Assembly: GCA_002437735.1 (NCBI GenBank)
Contig: DJRC01000088.1
Span: 1-14,507, forward strand
Direction of reading: 5' to 3'
DNA length: 14,507 nucleotides
Source: Oscillospiraceae bacterium UBA6370
Lineage (GTDB): Bacteria; Bacillota; Clostridia; Oscillospirales; Oscillospiraceae
This document shows positions 5,014 through 12,528 of the stretch, piece by piece. Below the pieces are notes generated by a model. The model did not search any database. It saw only the letters and a program-made list of their open reading frames with translations, and was not told the origin of the DNA. The position numbers and the translations under genes were made by a program. Position 1 is the stretch's first letter. Each line of letters begins with the position of its first letter.

Positions 5014-6354
5014 ATGAAACGAGCAGCATTGTACATCCGTGTATCAACAGAGGAGCAGGCCAGACACGGCCTGTCCCTCGCCGACCAGCGCTCCGCCCTT
5101 GAAGCCTATGCAAAGGCTCACGATCTGTCCGTTGCCGGTGTTTATGAGGACGCGGGCATATCCGCGCGAAAGCCATATAAAAAGCGCCCCTCTCTGCTGC
5201 GGCTGCTTGCAGATGTCGAGGCTAAAAAGGTCGATATTATCCTGTTTATTAAACTGGACCGATGGTTCCGCAATGTCGGAAACTACTATGCCGTGCAGGA
5301 GGTCCTTGACCGGAACGGCGTTGTATGGCAGGCCACCAAAGAGGACTATGAGACGCAGACCGCCGCCGGTCGCTTGAAAGTCAACATCATGCTTTCCGTC
5401 GCGCAGGACGAGGCAGACCGAACCAGCGAGCGAATCAAGTTTGTATTCGAGGGGAAGCGCGAGCGGAACGAACCGCTTTGCGGTAGCGTCCCCATCGGAT
5501 ATAAGATTGAGGGAAAGCGAATGGTAAAAGACCCGGATACCGAAGCATCGGTCTCCGCGTTCTTCCAAAAGTACCTCGCCTGCGGTTCCGTATTCCAAAC
5601 GCAGGATTATATTCGTTTGGAGTACGGTCTCCCTCTTGAATATCAGCGCGCAAGCGATATGCTGGATAAGCCGACGTACTACGGACATTGCTTCGGAAAA
5701 GATGATTTCTGTCCGCCATACATTACAAAGCAGGAGTTCGACAAGATACAGTCCATGCGCAAGCGCGTCACCCGCCGACCGATCAAGAACCGCGTGTACC
5801 TCTTCTCGGGTCTAATGCGCTGCGGTGAATGCGGCGGCAGCTTGGGCGGTCGTACCGAAACAAACGGCGGCGTAAAATTCTATAACTGCCCGATCCGATA
5901 CAACAGACACGGGGCCTGCGGAAATAATAAGAGCATAAGCGAAAAAAAGGTCGAGCGCTACTTGCTCGACACGGTAGAATCCAAGATGGTGGCCCTTAAA
6001 GGAGAGGCGGAAAGGCTTAAAGAGAACCGGATAGAAAAAGACTACTCCACTGAAATACAGCTCCTGAAGTCAAAAATCGCGAAGCTCAAGGATCTGTATT
6101 TGAACGACCTCATTTCTCTGGACGAATATAAAACGGACAGGGAAACTATGTTGGAAAGGATTATCGAACTTGAAAAGAAACAAGAACCATTGACCTTGCC
6201 CGATCTCTCGGTCATTGAGCGCACGCTCTCCGGCGGGTGGAAACAGCTCTACTGCGACCTGTCAGCGGAGGAAAAGCGCGAATTTTGGCGTATCATCATT
6301 CGAGAAATCCGCTTTTACCCTGACCGGCATATCGAATATGATCTGGCAACTTAA
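5014..6354 (+). CDS. Large serine recombinase (phage integrase)
   Basis: This 446-residue protein has an N-terminal resolvase domain with YIRVSTEEQ, catalytic Ser11 and the neighbouring Arg9. A recombinase domain follows. A zinc ribbon has cysteines at 270, 273, 292 and 302, and a charged coiled coil spans about residues 310-395. The length is that of a compact large serine integrase. It cuts attP and attB with a 2-bp stagger, forms a phosphoserine link to DNA, and integrates the phage. Excision would need a directionality factor, not recognised here. GAGG lies six bases before the ATG. The stop is about 20 bp from a truncated chromosomal gene, which places attR directly behind the integrase and identifies it as the enzyme that made this junction. 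Confidence 0.95.
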   Translation: MKRAALYIRVSTEEQARHGLSLADQRSALEAYAKAHDLSVAGVYEDAGISARKPYKKRPSLLRLLADVEAKKVDIILFIKLDRWFRNVGNYYAVQEVLDRNGVVWQATKEDYETQTAAGRLKVNIMLSVAQDEADRTSERIKFVFEGKRERNEPLCGSVPIGYKIEGKRMVKDPDTEASVSAFFQKYLACGSVFQTQDYIRLEYGLPLEYQRASDMLDKPTYYGHCFGKDDFCPPYITKQEFDKIQSMRKRVTRRPIKNRVYLFSGLMRCGECGGSLGGRTETNGGVKFYNCPIRYNRHGACGNNKSISEKKVERYLLDTVESKMVALKGEAERLKENRIEKDYSTEIQLLKSKIAKLKDLYLNDLISLDEYKTDRETMLERIIELEKKQEPLTLPDLSVIERTLSGGWKQLYCDLSAEEKREFWRIIIREIRFYPDRHIEYDLAT

Positions 6355-6374
6355 TTTTTACGAAAACATTTACA

Positions 6375-6638
6375 TTATTTATTCTTATCGGTCGGGCGCA
6401 TATTGTAGATGTTCTGCGGGTTGTAGGCCCCACGCTCCGTCTCGCTCGCGCAGACGAACTGCCCCGGCTGCATGATGATCCTGCGGATGCTGCCCTGCCC
6501 CACGCGGGCGTATTCGCCGCCCGAGGCGGTCACGCGGTTCATCACGACGCTCGCCACCGCCTTCATGCCGTTCTCCCCCTCGCCGCCCGCCTCGCACTCG
6601 ATGAGCCGCGCCAGCAGCTCGCGGTCGGAGTAGGCCAT
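6375..6638 (-). pseudogene. SleB/CwlJ-type cell-wall hydrolase, 3' part removed by phage insertion
   Basis: The open frame gives 87 residues: MAYSDRELLARLIECEAGGE and on through MKAVASVVMNRV and QPGQF to NPQNIYNMRP, then an unrelated TDKNK and stop. The CEAGGEG motif contains the catalytic-type Glu of the SleB family (E16). Intact relatives continue after the NIYNM-P segment for roughly 55 or more residues, including a WYYNP-like region that is missing here. The last five codons are AT-rich and lie on the phage side of the junction. AAGGAGG is seven bases before the ATG. The family includes spore-cortex hydrolases; which cell-wall step this one serves is unknown. The rest of the gene should be at the other end of the prophage. 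Confidence 0.8.
6378..6405. other. Right prophage junction (attR), approximate
   Basis: AT-rich sequence following the recombinase stop changes to GC-rich coding sequence at about 6390-6402, and hydrolase similarity ends at the same place (codons for Met80-Arg-Pro, 6393-6401). A serine integrase has a core of only a few bases, so the exact crossover cannot be fixed without the other junction or an empty site. Confidence 0.65.
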
Positions 6639-6793
6639 CGCCTCGCCTCCTTGCCTGCTGTTTTGTTCATCTCAGCCTATGCGTCGGCGCGCGTCCGCGT
6701 GAAAAAAAATTTTTGAAAATGCTGGAACTTTTTCCCGCACTTTTCGTCAAAGCCTATTGTGCGAGGACGAAAAAAGCCCCCGGCCGAGAACGA

Positions 6794-6824
6794 CAGCGCC
6801 CCACGGAAGCTCCGTGAGGCGCTG
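6794..6824 (-). terminator. Terminator hairpin after ftsK
   Basis: CAGCGCC and CACGGA (6794-6807) pair with TCCGTG and GGCGCTG (6811-6824) across three bases. In minus-strand RNA the one unpaired position becomes a U-G pair, so the whole 14-pair stem forms; a TTTTTT run follows later, at 6776 to 6771. The plus strand has a T run right after the stem (6826-6831), so the hairpin may stop RNA in both directions. The rest of the 196-bp gap up to the hydrolase start holds no gene. Confidence 0.7.
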
Positions 6825-6834
6825 CTTTTTTGTT

Positions 6835-9465
6835 TTATGGAATCTCTTCCTCGACCGGCGGGTTTTCCGCCGCCGCGTCGAGCGCGGCCATCGCCGCGGA
6901 GCTCATCGCGCCAAGCCCGCCGCGCAGCTTGATCTCCTCCCACTTTTCGCGGGTGATGAGAAGCTGCCGCGGCTTCGAGCCCTCGAACGGCCCCACGATG
7001 CCGCGCTGCTCCATCTCGTCGACGATGCGCGCGGCACGGGAATAGCCGAGCTTCAAGCGCCGCTGGAGCATGGAAACGGACGCCTGCCCGGTCTCCATCA
7101 CCACGTCGATGGCGGCGGGAAGCAGCTCGTCGCCATCGTCGGCGACCGGCTCGGGAGCCGCGCCAGAGGGCGCGCCCTTGCCGCCCTTTTCCTTCTCGGC
7201 GACCGCCTGCTCGATCTTGTCGATCACGCTCTCATCGTACTGCGCGGCGCCGTTCGCCTTGACGAAGCCGACCACGCGGTCGATCTCCTCGGCGGAGATG
7301 AAGCAGCCCTGCACACGGCGGGGCTTGCCCTCGCCGAGCGGGGCGTAGAGCATATCGCCGCGACCGACGAGCTTTTCCGCGCCGGTGGTATCGAGAATGA
7401 TACGAGATTCGAGCGAGGACGCGACCGCGAAGGCGATGCGGCTCGGAATGTTGGCCTTCATCAGACCCGTGATGACATCCGCCGACGGACGCTGCGTTGC
7501 AATGACCAGATGCATTCCGGCGGCGCGGCCCATCTGCGCCACGCGGCAGATGGATTCCTCGACCTCCTTCGCCGCGACGAGCATGAGGTCGGCCAGCTCG
7601 TCAATGACGACCACAACGCTCGGCAGCTTCTTGAGCGTTTCGTCCGCTGTGGCGAGGGCGTTATAGCCCGCAAGGTCCTTGACGTTGCGCTCGGAGAAGA
7701 GCTTGTAGCGCTTCATCATCTCGTAGACCGCCCACTGCAATGCGCCCGCCGCCTTCTTCGGGTCGGTGACGACCGGAATGAGCAGGTGCGGGATGCCGTT
7801 GTAGGGCGCAAGCTCGACCATCTTCGGGTCGACCATGATGAAGCGCACCTCGTCCGGCGTGGACTTATAAAGGAGCGAAACGATGAGCGAGTTGGTGCAG
7901 ACGGATTTGCCGGAGCCGGTCGTGCCGGCGATGAGGACGTGCGGGAGCTTGGCGATGTTGCCGATGATGTTGTTGCCCGCAATGTCCTTGCCGACGGCAA
8001 AGGCGACACTCGATTTGTGCTGCGTGAACTCGCGGGACTCCAGCACATCGCGGATGTGGACGGCGGAGACGAGCTTGTTCGGCACCTCGATGCCGACAAC
8101 GGAGATCTTATCGGGAATGGGCGCGATGCGCACGCCCGACGCGCCGAGCGCGAGGGCGATATCGTCGGCAAGGTTCGTGATCTTGGAGAGCTTCACGCCC
8201 TGATCGAGCGTGAATTCGTAGCGCGTGACGCTGGGGCCGCGCACGACGTCGCCCGCGCGGGCGTCCACGCCGAAGCTCTTGAGCGTTTCGGCAAGGCGGC
8301 GGGAGTTGTTTCGCAGCTCCGCGCCCGCCTCCACGGCGTTGCCCACGCCGCCCTCGTCGAGCAGCGTGATGGGCGGGAAGGTGTACTCGGGAATGTCCTG
8401 CTCCAGCTCGGATTCGATCTCACCGGCGACCCTCTCGGCCTCGGCGGCGACCTCCTCCGGCGCGGAGGACCTCGTGGGCGCATTGGCCGCAGGCGCGGCG
8501 GGCGCTGCTGCGGGCGCGGTGGATACGACCGGCGCGGCGGGTGCACGAGCGGGCGCAGGAGCCGTCTCGGTGAGAGGCGCGCCGGCGACCACCGTGTAGG
8601 TCGGCTCCGGTGCGGGAGCCGTGGTCGGCGCGGCAGCGGGAGCGCTCCCGCCCGCCGGAGCCTTGGCGGTCAACAGCTCGTCCGGCGTGCGGACGGCGTC
8701 GGATTTATGGGTGAAGAAGCCGGAGAGCTTGCCCTCCTTTTTCGGCGGCTCGCGCGTCTCGCCGTCGAGCGGAATGTCGATGCGCGCCTTGGGCTTCTCC
8801 GCGCTCTTCGTCGCGGCGGCACGGGCGGGCGGTGCTACTTCCTCCTCGTCGTCCTCCGGCTCGTAGGGCATGCGCTCATGCGAGCGCACCGCCTCGAGCA
8901 CGGCGGCAGGCGTCAGGCGGAAGGCCAGCATTAGGCAGGTGACGAGCAGCACCGCGAGCAGGATCATCGCGAGCGTCTTTTTCACCAGCTTGACGAGCAT
9001 GATGGCAAGCGTCGCGGAGAGGACACCGCCGGATTCCATCGAAAGGCCGCTCTGCCAGAGGAGCTTTGCAATGCCGTCCACGCTGTTGTAGTCCGTTTTG
9101 CACAGCACGAGGTGGAGCATTGCGCCGAGCAGCACCGGCAGCATCGCCGCGCCCACCACGCAGGCGGTGACGTTCCGCCCGCGGTGGAAGAGTAGGATAT
9201 AGCTCACGAGCAGCAGCACGGGCGCGACCGTATAATAGCCGTAGCCGACGAGTCCGCGGCACAGCGCCGCGGGCCGGTCGAGCAGCCAGCCGCCCTGCTG
9301 GAAGTAGCTGAATGCGATGCACAGCGCCAGCACAAGGCACACCACACCGCCGACCTCGCGGCGGATGGGACGCTTCTTCGGCGCGGCGGTACGCCTGCCG
9401 CCCGCCGTTGTCTTTTTGCTTGTCGTCGTCCGCTTGCCGGACGAGGATCTTTTCTGCGTTGCCAT
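6835..9465 (-). CDS. ftsK: DNA translocase FtsK/SpoIIIE
   Basis: This is an 876-residue membrane-anchored ATPase that pumps chromosomal DNA through the closing septum and, in spore formers, into the forespore. After a basic Ser/Thr/Lys-rich start, about four membrane helices span residues 30-195. A long Ala/Pro-rich linker runs to about 340. The motor follows, with Walker A (AGTTGSGKS, about 512-520) and Walker B (VVVIDELADLM, about 617-627). A C-terminal winged-helix gamma domain (about 777-840, QASVSMLQRRLKLGY and GPFEGSKPRQ) reads the polarity sequences that direct translocation. AGGGG lies before the ATG and overlaps the end of uppP, 11 nt upstream, so the two are co-transcribed. Sequence alone does not decide between vegetative FtsK and sporulation SpoIIIE. 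Confidence 0.95.
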   Translation of the reverse strand: MATQKRSSSGKRTTTSKKTTAGGRRTAAPKKRPIRREVGGVVCLVLALCIAFSYFQQGGWLLDRPAALCRGLVGYGYYTVAPVLLLVSYILLFHRGRNVTACVVGAAMLPVLLGAMLHLVLCKTDYNSVDGIAKLLWQSGLSMESGGVLSATLAIMLVKLVKKTLAMILLAVLLVTCLMLAFRLTPAAVLEAVRSHERMPYEPEDDEEEVAPPARAAATKSAEKPKARIDIPLDGETREPPKKEGKLSGFFTHKSDAVRTPDELLTAKAPAGGSAPAAAPTTAPAPEPTYTVVAGAPLTETAPAPARAPAAPVVSTAPAAAPAAPAANAPTRSSAPEEVAAEAERVAGEIESELEQDIPEYTFPPITLLDEGGVGNAVEAGAELRNNSRRLAETLKSFGVDARAGDVVRGPSVTRYEFTLDQGVKLSKITNLADDIALALGASGVRIAPIPDKISVVGIEVPNKLVSAVHIRDVLESREFTQHKSSVAFAVGKDIAGNNIIGNIAKLPHVLIAGTTGSGKSVCTNSLIVSLLYKSTPDEVRFIMVDPKMVELAPYNGIPHLLIPVVTDPKKAAGALQWAVYEMMKRYKLFSERNVKDLAGYNALATADETLKKLPSVVVVIDELADLMLVAAKEVEESICRVAQMGRAAGMHLVIATQRPSADVITGLMKANIPSRIAFAVASSLESRIILDTTGAEKLVGRGDMLYAPLGEGKPRRVQGCFISAEEIDRVVGFVKANGAAQYDESVIDKIEQAVAEKEKGGKGAPSGAAPEPVADDGDELLPAAIDVVMETGQASVSMLQRRLKLGYSRAARIVDEMEQRGIVGPFEGSKPRQLLITREKWEEIKLRGGLGAMSSAAMAALDAAAENPPVEEEIP

Positions 9466-9476
9466 AGCTTACCCCT

Positions 9477-10307
9477 TTATACGATCGTAAAGATGAGCAC
9501 CAGTGCGCCGACGGTCCAGCAGTAATAGGCGAACGCGCCGAAGCGGCCGCAGTCGGCGATCATTTTCAGCAGCCGGATGCAGAGATAGCCTGTGACTGCG
9601 GCAACGGCTACGCCGATGAGATACATCGGCATTTCCGACCAATCGATCCCTGCGTCGACAGCGTCCTTGATGCTCAGGATATTCGCGCCGAGGATGGCGG
9701 GAATGGAGAGGATGAAGGAAAAGCGCACGGCGAATTTCCGCTCAAAGCCCACAAAGCAGCCGGTGGTGATGGTCATGCCGGAGCGGGAGATGCCCGGGCA
9801 GAGCGCGATGGCCTGCCCGACGCCGACCACAAGCGCGTCGGCAAGCTTCGCGGTCTTTTCCGTCTTGCAGCCGCGGCGCACGCGGTCGCTCGCAAAAAGG
9901 AGCACGCCGGTGAAGAGGAGTGCGCCGCCGATGAAATACATATTATCGCTCAAGCCTTCAAAAAAACGACGGAACGGCACCATGGTGAAAAGCGGCAGCG
10001 TGCCGACGATGACGAGCAATATCATGCGCCGCGCGGGCGGCACGACCCTTGGCGTCGTGTGGTGGATGAGGTCGCCGACGCCCGCAAAGAATTCCACGAT
10101 CATGTCGCGGATCTCGCCCCAGTAGGCGATGAACACAGCCACCAGCGTGCCGAGGTGCAGCAGCACGTCGTAAAACTGCGGGATCTCCGAGGCCCCCTGC
10201 ATATTCAGCAGATGCTCGGCAATGGCCAGATGGCCCGAGGACGAGATGGGCAGAAATTCGGCGATGCCCTGCACCAGTCCCATGATGATGGCGGAAAGCC
10301 ATGTCAT
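9477..10307 (-). CDS. uppP: Undecaprenyl-diphosphatase UppP (BacA family)
   Basis: This integral membrane phosphatase removes one phosphate from undecaprenyl diphosphate, recycling the lipid carrier for peptidoglycan and other wall polymers; extra copies give bacitracin resistance. From ATG 10307 it is 276 residues. The first signature is MGLVQGIAEFLPISSSGHL, with the (E/Q)xxxE pair as Q13 and E17, and His26. The second is PGISRSGMTI with the catalytic Arg. About eight hydrophobic segments fill the rest. AGGAG is ten bases before ATG 10307; an in-frame GTG at 10316 is only one base from it and is less likely. A promoter lies upstream and ftsK follows after 11 nt. Confidence 0.94.
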   Translation of the reverse strand: MTWLSAIIMGLVQGIAEFLPISSSGHLAIAEHLLNMQGASEIPQFYDVLLHLGTLVAVFIAYWGEIRDMIVEFFAGVGDLIHHTTPRVVPPARRMILLVIVGTLPLFTMVPFRRFFEGLSDNMYFIGGALLFTGVLLFASDRVRRGCKTEKTAKLADALVVGVGQAIALCPGISRSGMTITTGCFVGFERKFAVRFSFILSIPAILGANILSIKDAVDAGIDWSEMPMYLIGVAVAAVTGYLCIRLLKMIADCGRFGAFAYYCWTVGALVLIFTIV

Positions 10308-10348
10308 AGCATTCACGCTCCTTTACACAAAAATACAGATACAGTATA

Positions 10349-10377
10349 AGTATAGCACGGACGGGCAGAAAATTCCA
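10349..10377 (-). promoter_or_regulatory. Promoter for uppP-ftsK
   Basis: On the minus strand an extended -10 (TGC-TATACT, 10357 to 10349) has a weak -35 (TGGAAT, 10377 to 10372) 17 bases upstream. It lies between the rnc terminator and uppP, so uppP-ftsK is a separate unit. A second TATACT a few bases downstream could shift the start. Confidence 0.6.
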
Positions 10378-10400
10378 GTAGGAATTTGACGTTATGTAAA

Positions 10401-10427
10401 GGAAAACCGCCGGGCGAAGCCCGACGG
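10401..10427 (-). terminator. Intrinsic terminator after rnc
   Basis: In minus-strand RNA CCGTCGGGC pairs with GCCCGGCGG around a TTC loop (stem 10427 to 10407) and TTTTCC follows. It begins nine bases after the rnc stop. A T-rich stretch on the other side makes it possibly bidirectional. Confidence 0.8.
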
Positions 10428-10435
10428 TCGTTTTC

Positions 10436-11113
10436 TTATTCCAGCCGCTCCAGCGCCGCGCGAGCGGCCATCTGCTCGGCTTCCTTTTTGCTGTGTCCTT
10501 CGCCGCGCCCGACGACCGCGCCGTTGAGCAGAACCTCAAAGGTGAAGGTCTTGTCGTGGTCGGGGCCGGACTCCTCCGCCATGCGGTAGACGAGCGTGCG
10601 GTTCGGCTCGCGCTGCACCAGCTCCTGCAGCACGGTCTTATAATCGCGGCGGCGCTCCTCCACGACCTCCTCGCGCTCACAGTCGAGCAGCACACGGTGG
10701 ATCAAGCTGCTCGCGGCGGCAAGCCCTCCGTCGAGATAGACCGCAGCAATGACCGCCTCGGTCGCGTCCGCGAGAATGGACGGACGGGTGCGTCCGCCGC
10801 CGGCCTCCTCACCGTTGCCGAGCTTGAGGTAGCGGCCCAGCTCCAGCTTCTGCGCGACCTCATGCAGGCTCTCCTCGCAAACGAGCGCCGCGCGGATGCG
10901 CGTCAGCTCGCCCTCGGGCGAGTCGGGATGCCGCGCAAAAAGATACTCCGCTGTGACGAAGCCGAGCACGCTGTCGCCCAAAAACTCCAGCCGCTCGTTG
11001 CTCACGCTCTCCGCGCCGCGGTGCTCGTTGGCATAGGAGCTGTGGCGCAGAGCCTCGGCGAGCAGGGCCCCGCTGCGGAAGCGGTAGCCCAGCTTACGTT
11101 CCAATTCCTGCAA
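10436..11113 (-). CDS. rnc: Ribonuclease III
   Basis: This endonuclease cuts double-stranded RNA, including rRNA precursors. It has 225 residues. The nuclease domain carries the signature NERLEFLGDSVL, with catalytic acids E40, E43, D47, D116 and E119 all present. The double-stranded RNA-binding domain occupies about 155-225 (DYKTVLQELVQ to GHSKKEAEQMAARAALE). The start is a TTG at 11113 with GGAG ten bases upstream; the resulting N-terminus (MQELERKLGYRF) fits the family, and a nearby upstream ATG is out of frame. It follows acpP by 60 bp that contain a strong hairpin. The acpP-rnc pairing is standard in Firmicutes. Confidence 0.95.
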   Translation of the reverse strand: MQELERKLGYRFRSGALLAEALRHSSYANEHRGAESVSNERLEFLGDSVLGFVTAEYLFARHPDSPEGELTRIRAALVCEESLHEVAQKLELGRYLKLGNGEEAGGGRTRPSILADATEAVIAAVYLDGGLAAASSLIHRVLLDCEREEVVEERRRDYKTVLQELVQREPNRTLVYRMAEESGPDHDKTFTFEVLLNGAVVGRGEGHSKKEAEQMAARAALERLE

Positions 11114-11140
11114 GGCGTTTCGTCTCCTTTTTCATAAGTC

Positions 11141-11161
11141 CGCCCCGCCGGAAGCGGGGCG
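11141..11161 (-). promoter_or_regulatory. GC-rich hairpin between acpP and rnc
   Basis: CGCCCCGC and GCGGGGCG pair perfectly over eight bases around a five-base loop. No U tract follows on the minus strand, and the rnc ribosome site begins about 15 bases downstream. It could end or stabilise the acpP message or damp rnc expression. It is short for a classical RNase III cleavage site. Confidence 0.55.
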
Positions 11162-11173
11162 TTATCCGTTATT

Positions 11174-11419
11174 TCAGTTGAGCTTGGCCGTCAAGTAGCG
11201 CACGCAGTCGCCGACGGTCTTGAGCGTGAGCAGGTCCTCCTCGGGGATCTCGTCGATCTCAAATTCCTCCTCCATCGCCATGACCAGCTCGACCAGGTCC
11301 ACGGAGTCGGCGCTCAGATCGTCCTCAAAGGAGCTGGTCATCGTCACATCGTCCGCATTTACAGCGAACTGCTCCGCGATCAAGTCCTGCATTGTCTTGA
11401 AAATTTCTTCCGAAGTCAT
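11174..11419 (-). CDS. acpP: Acyl carrier protein
   Basis: This 81-residue acidic protein carries growing fatty acyl chains on a phosphopantetheine arm attached to Ser39 in the motif DLSADSVDLVELVMAMEEEF. The usual DSL is DSV here. The helical acidic composition and length are typical. AGGAGG lies ten bases before ATG 11419; a nearer ATG at 11424 runs straight into a stop. The gene sits between plsX and rnc, but 80 bp separate it from plsX and hold a consensus promoter, so it can be made at high level independently of plsX, as expected for a very abundant protein. Confidence 0.95.
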   Translation of the reverse strand: MTSEEIFKTMQDLIAEQFAVNADDVTMTSSFEDDLSADSVDLVELVMAMEEEFEIDEIPEEDLLTLKTVGDCVRYLTAKLN

Positions 11420-11453
11420 CTCATCCAGTCCTCCTCAAGAAACGTTTGGCAAA

Positions 11454-11482
11454 ATGATACGGCAAGATAGCTTGCCTGTCAA
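11454..11482 (-). promoter_or_regulatory. Strong promoter for acpP
   Basis: On the minus strand a perfect TTGACA (11482 to 11477) and TATCAT (11459 to 11454) are exactly 17 bases apart. RNA would begin near 11447, leaving a leader of about 28 nt before the acpP ATG. Confidence 0.85.
11461..11476. promoter_or_regulatory. Palindrome filling the acpP promoter spacer, candidate operator
   Basis: GGCAAGATAGCTTGCC has perfect six-base arms around four bases and occupies 16 of the 17 spacer bases between -35 and -10. Such placement is typical of repressor sites and of MerR-type activators. It resembles neither the FapR nor the FabT consensus as I know them. Confidence 0.5.
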
Positions 11483-11499
11483 TAGTCTTTTTTGTAAAA

Positions 11500-12528
11500 T
11501 CAGTCCTTTTCGGGCGTGACCTTCATCTTATCCACATTTTGCGTGATGTCGGCGATGATGCCGCTCTCCGCGACCGCCATCGCCTGACGCACCGCGTTGC
11601 AGAAGGCGACGTCGTTCGACGAGCCGTGCGCCTTGACGACGGGCCTGGAGATGCCGAGCAGTGCCGTGCCGCCGACCTCGTTGGGGTCGAGCATTTTCTT
11701 GAAGTCCGCAAGACCGTCCCTAAGCAGCAGATACGCGAGCTTCGTCTTTGCGTTTTTCGTCAGCATTTTCTTCAGCTCGCCGCTCATCAGCCTGGCCGCA
11801 CCCTCGACGCTCTTGAGCATGATGTTGCCGCTGTAGCCGTCGGCGACGATCACGTCGCAGCCGCCCGCGAGCGCGGTGTTGGCCTCGATGTTGCCGATGA
11901 AGTTGAGGTGTCCCTGCTCGCCGGCCTCCTTGAGGCGGGCGTAGGTCTCATGGCGGAGGGCGTCGCCCTTGCTCGGCTCGGCGCCGATGTTCAAAAGTCC
12001 GATGCGCGGTTGCACGACGCCGAGCACCTTTTCGGCATAATAGCTGCCTAAGTAGGCAAATTGCAGCAGGTACTCGCTCGTGCATTCGGCGTTCGCGCCG
12101 CAGTCGATCAGAACAGCCCTGCCCGTCATGGTCGGGATGGTCGGCGCGAGCGCCGCGCGGCGCAGGCCGCGGATGCGCTTGACCACGAGCGTCGCGCCCG
12201 CGAGCAGCGCGCCGGTGGAGCCGGCGGAGATGAAGCCGTCCGCCTGTCCGTCGCGCAGGAGGTTCAGCCCCACGGTGAGCGAGGAATCTTTCTTCTGCTT
12301 GAAGGCCGTCGCGGGATCGTCGCAGATCTCCACGACCTCCTCGGCGTTGGCGATCTCGATGCCCTGCGGGACCTCCTTGCAGCCGGCCTTTTCCAGCTCG
12401 CGCAGGATGTCCGCCGTGCGGCCGGTGAGAATGATGTCCGCGCCGTATTTCTCGCGGGCGAGCAGCGCGCCGCGGACGGGAGCCTCGGGGGCGAAGTCGC
12501 CGCCCATCGCGTCAATGATGATCTTCAT
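11500..12528 (-). CDS. plsX: Phosphate acyltransferase PlsX
   Basis: PlsX converts acyl-ACP and phosphate to acyl-phosphate, the donor for the first acylation of glycerol-3-phosphate in phospholipid synthesis. It is a peripheral membrane enzyme. The 342 residues are full length. Recognisable segments are MKIIIDAMGGDFAPEAPVRG at the start, GFISAGSTGALLAG near 98-111, LIDCGAN near 139-145 and VADGYSGNIMLKS near 228-240. AAAGGAGG lies six bases before the ATG, inside the end of trmFO, which it overlaps by 17 nt, so the two are translationally coupled. Unlike many Firmicutes, no fabD or fabG lies between plsX and acpP. Confidence 0.95.
   Translation of the reverse strand: MKIIIDAMGGDFAPEAPVRGALLAREKYGADIILTGRTADILRELEKAGCKEVPQGIEIANAEEVVEICDDPATAFKQKKDSSLTVGLNLLRDGQADGFISAGSTGALLAGATLVVKRIRGLRRAALAPTIPTMTGRAVLIDCGANAECTSEYLLQFAYLGSYYAEKVLGVVQPRIGLLNIGAEPSKGDALRHETYARLKEAGEQGHLNFIGNIEANTALAGGCDVIVADGYSGNIMLKSVEGAARLMSGELKKMLTKNAKTKLAYLLLRDGLADFKKMLDPNEVGGTALLGISRPVVKAHGSSNDVAFCNAVRQAMAVAESGIIADITQNVDKMKVTPEKD

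Noticed and set aside
6757..8934. A 725-codon open frame on the plus strand
   Set aside because: It lies entirely opposite ftsK, whose motor and membrane motifs are unmistakable. The frame is Arg/His/Gly-rich nonsense produced by high GC content.
11420..11499. A FapR operator before acpP
   Set aside because: The palindrome here (GGCAAG-N4-CTTGCC) does not match the FapR consensus of the Bacillus type, which resembles TTAGTACC with its inverted partner.
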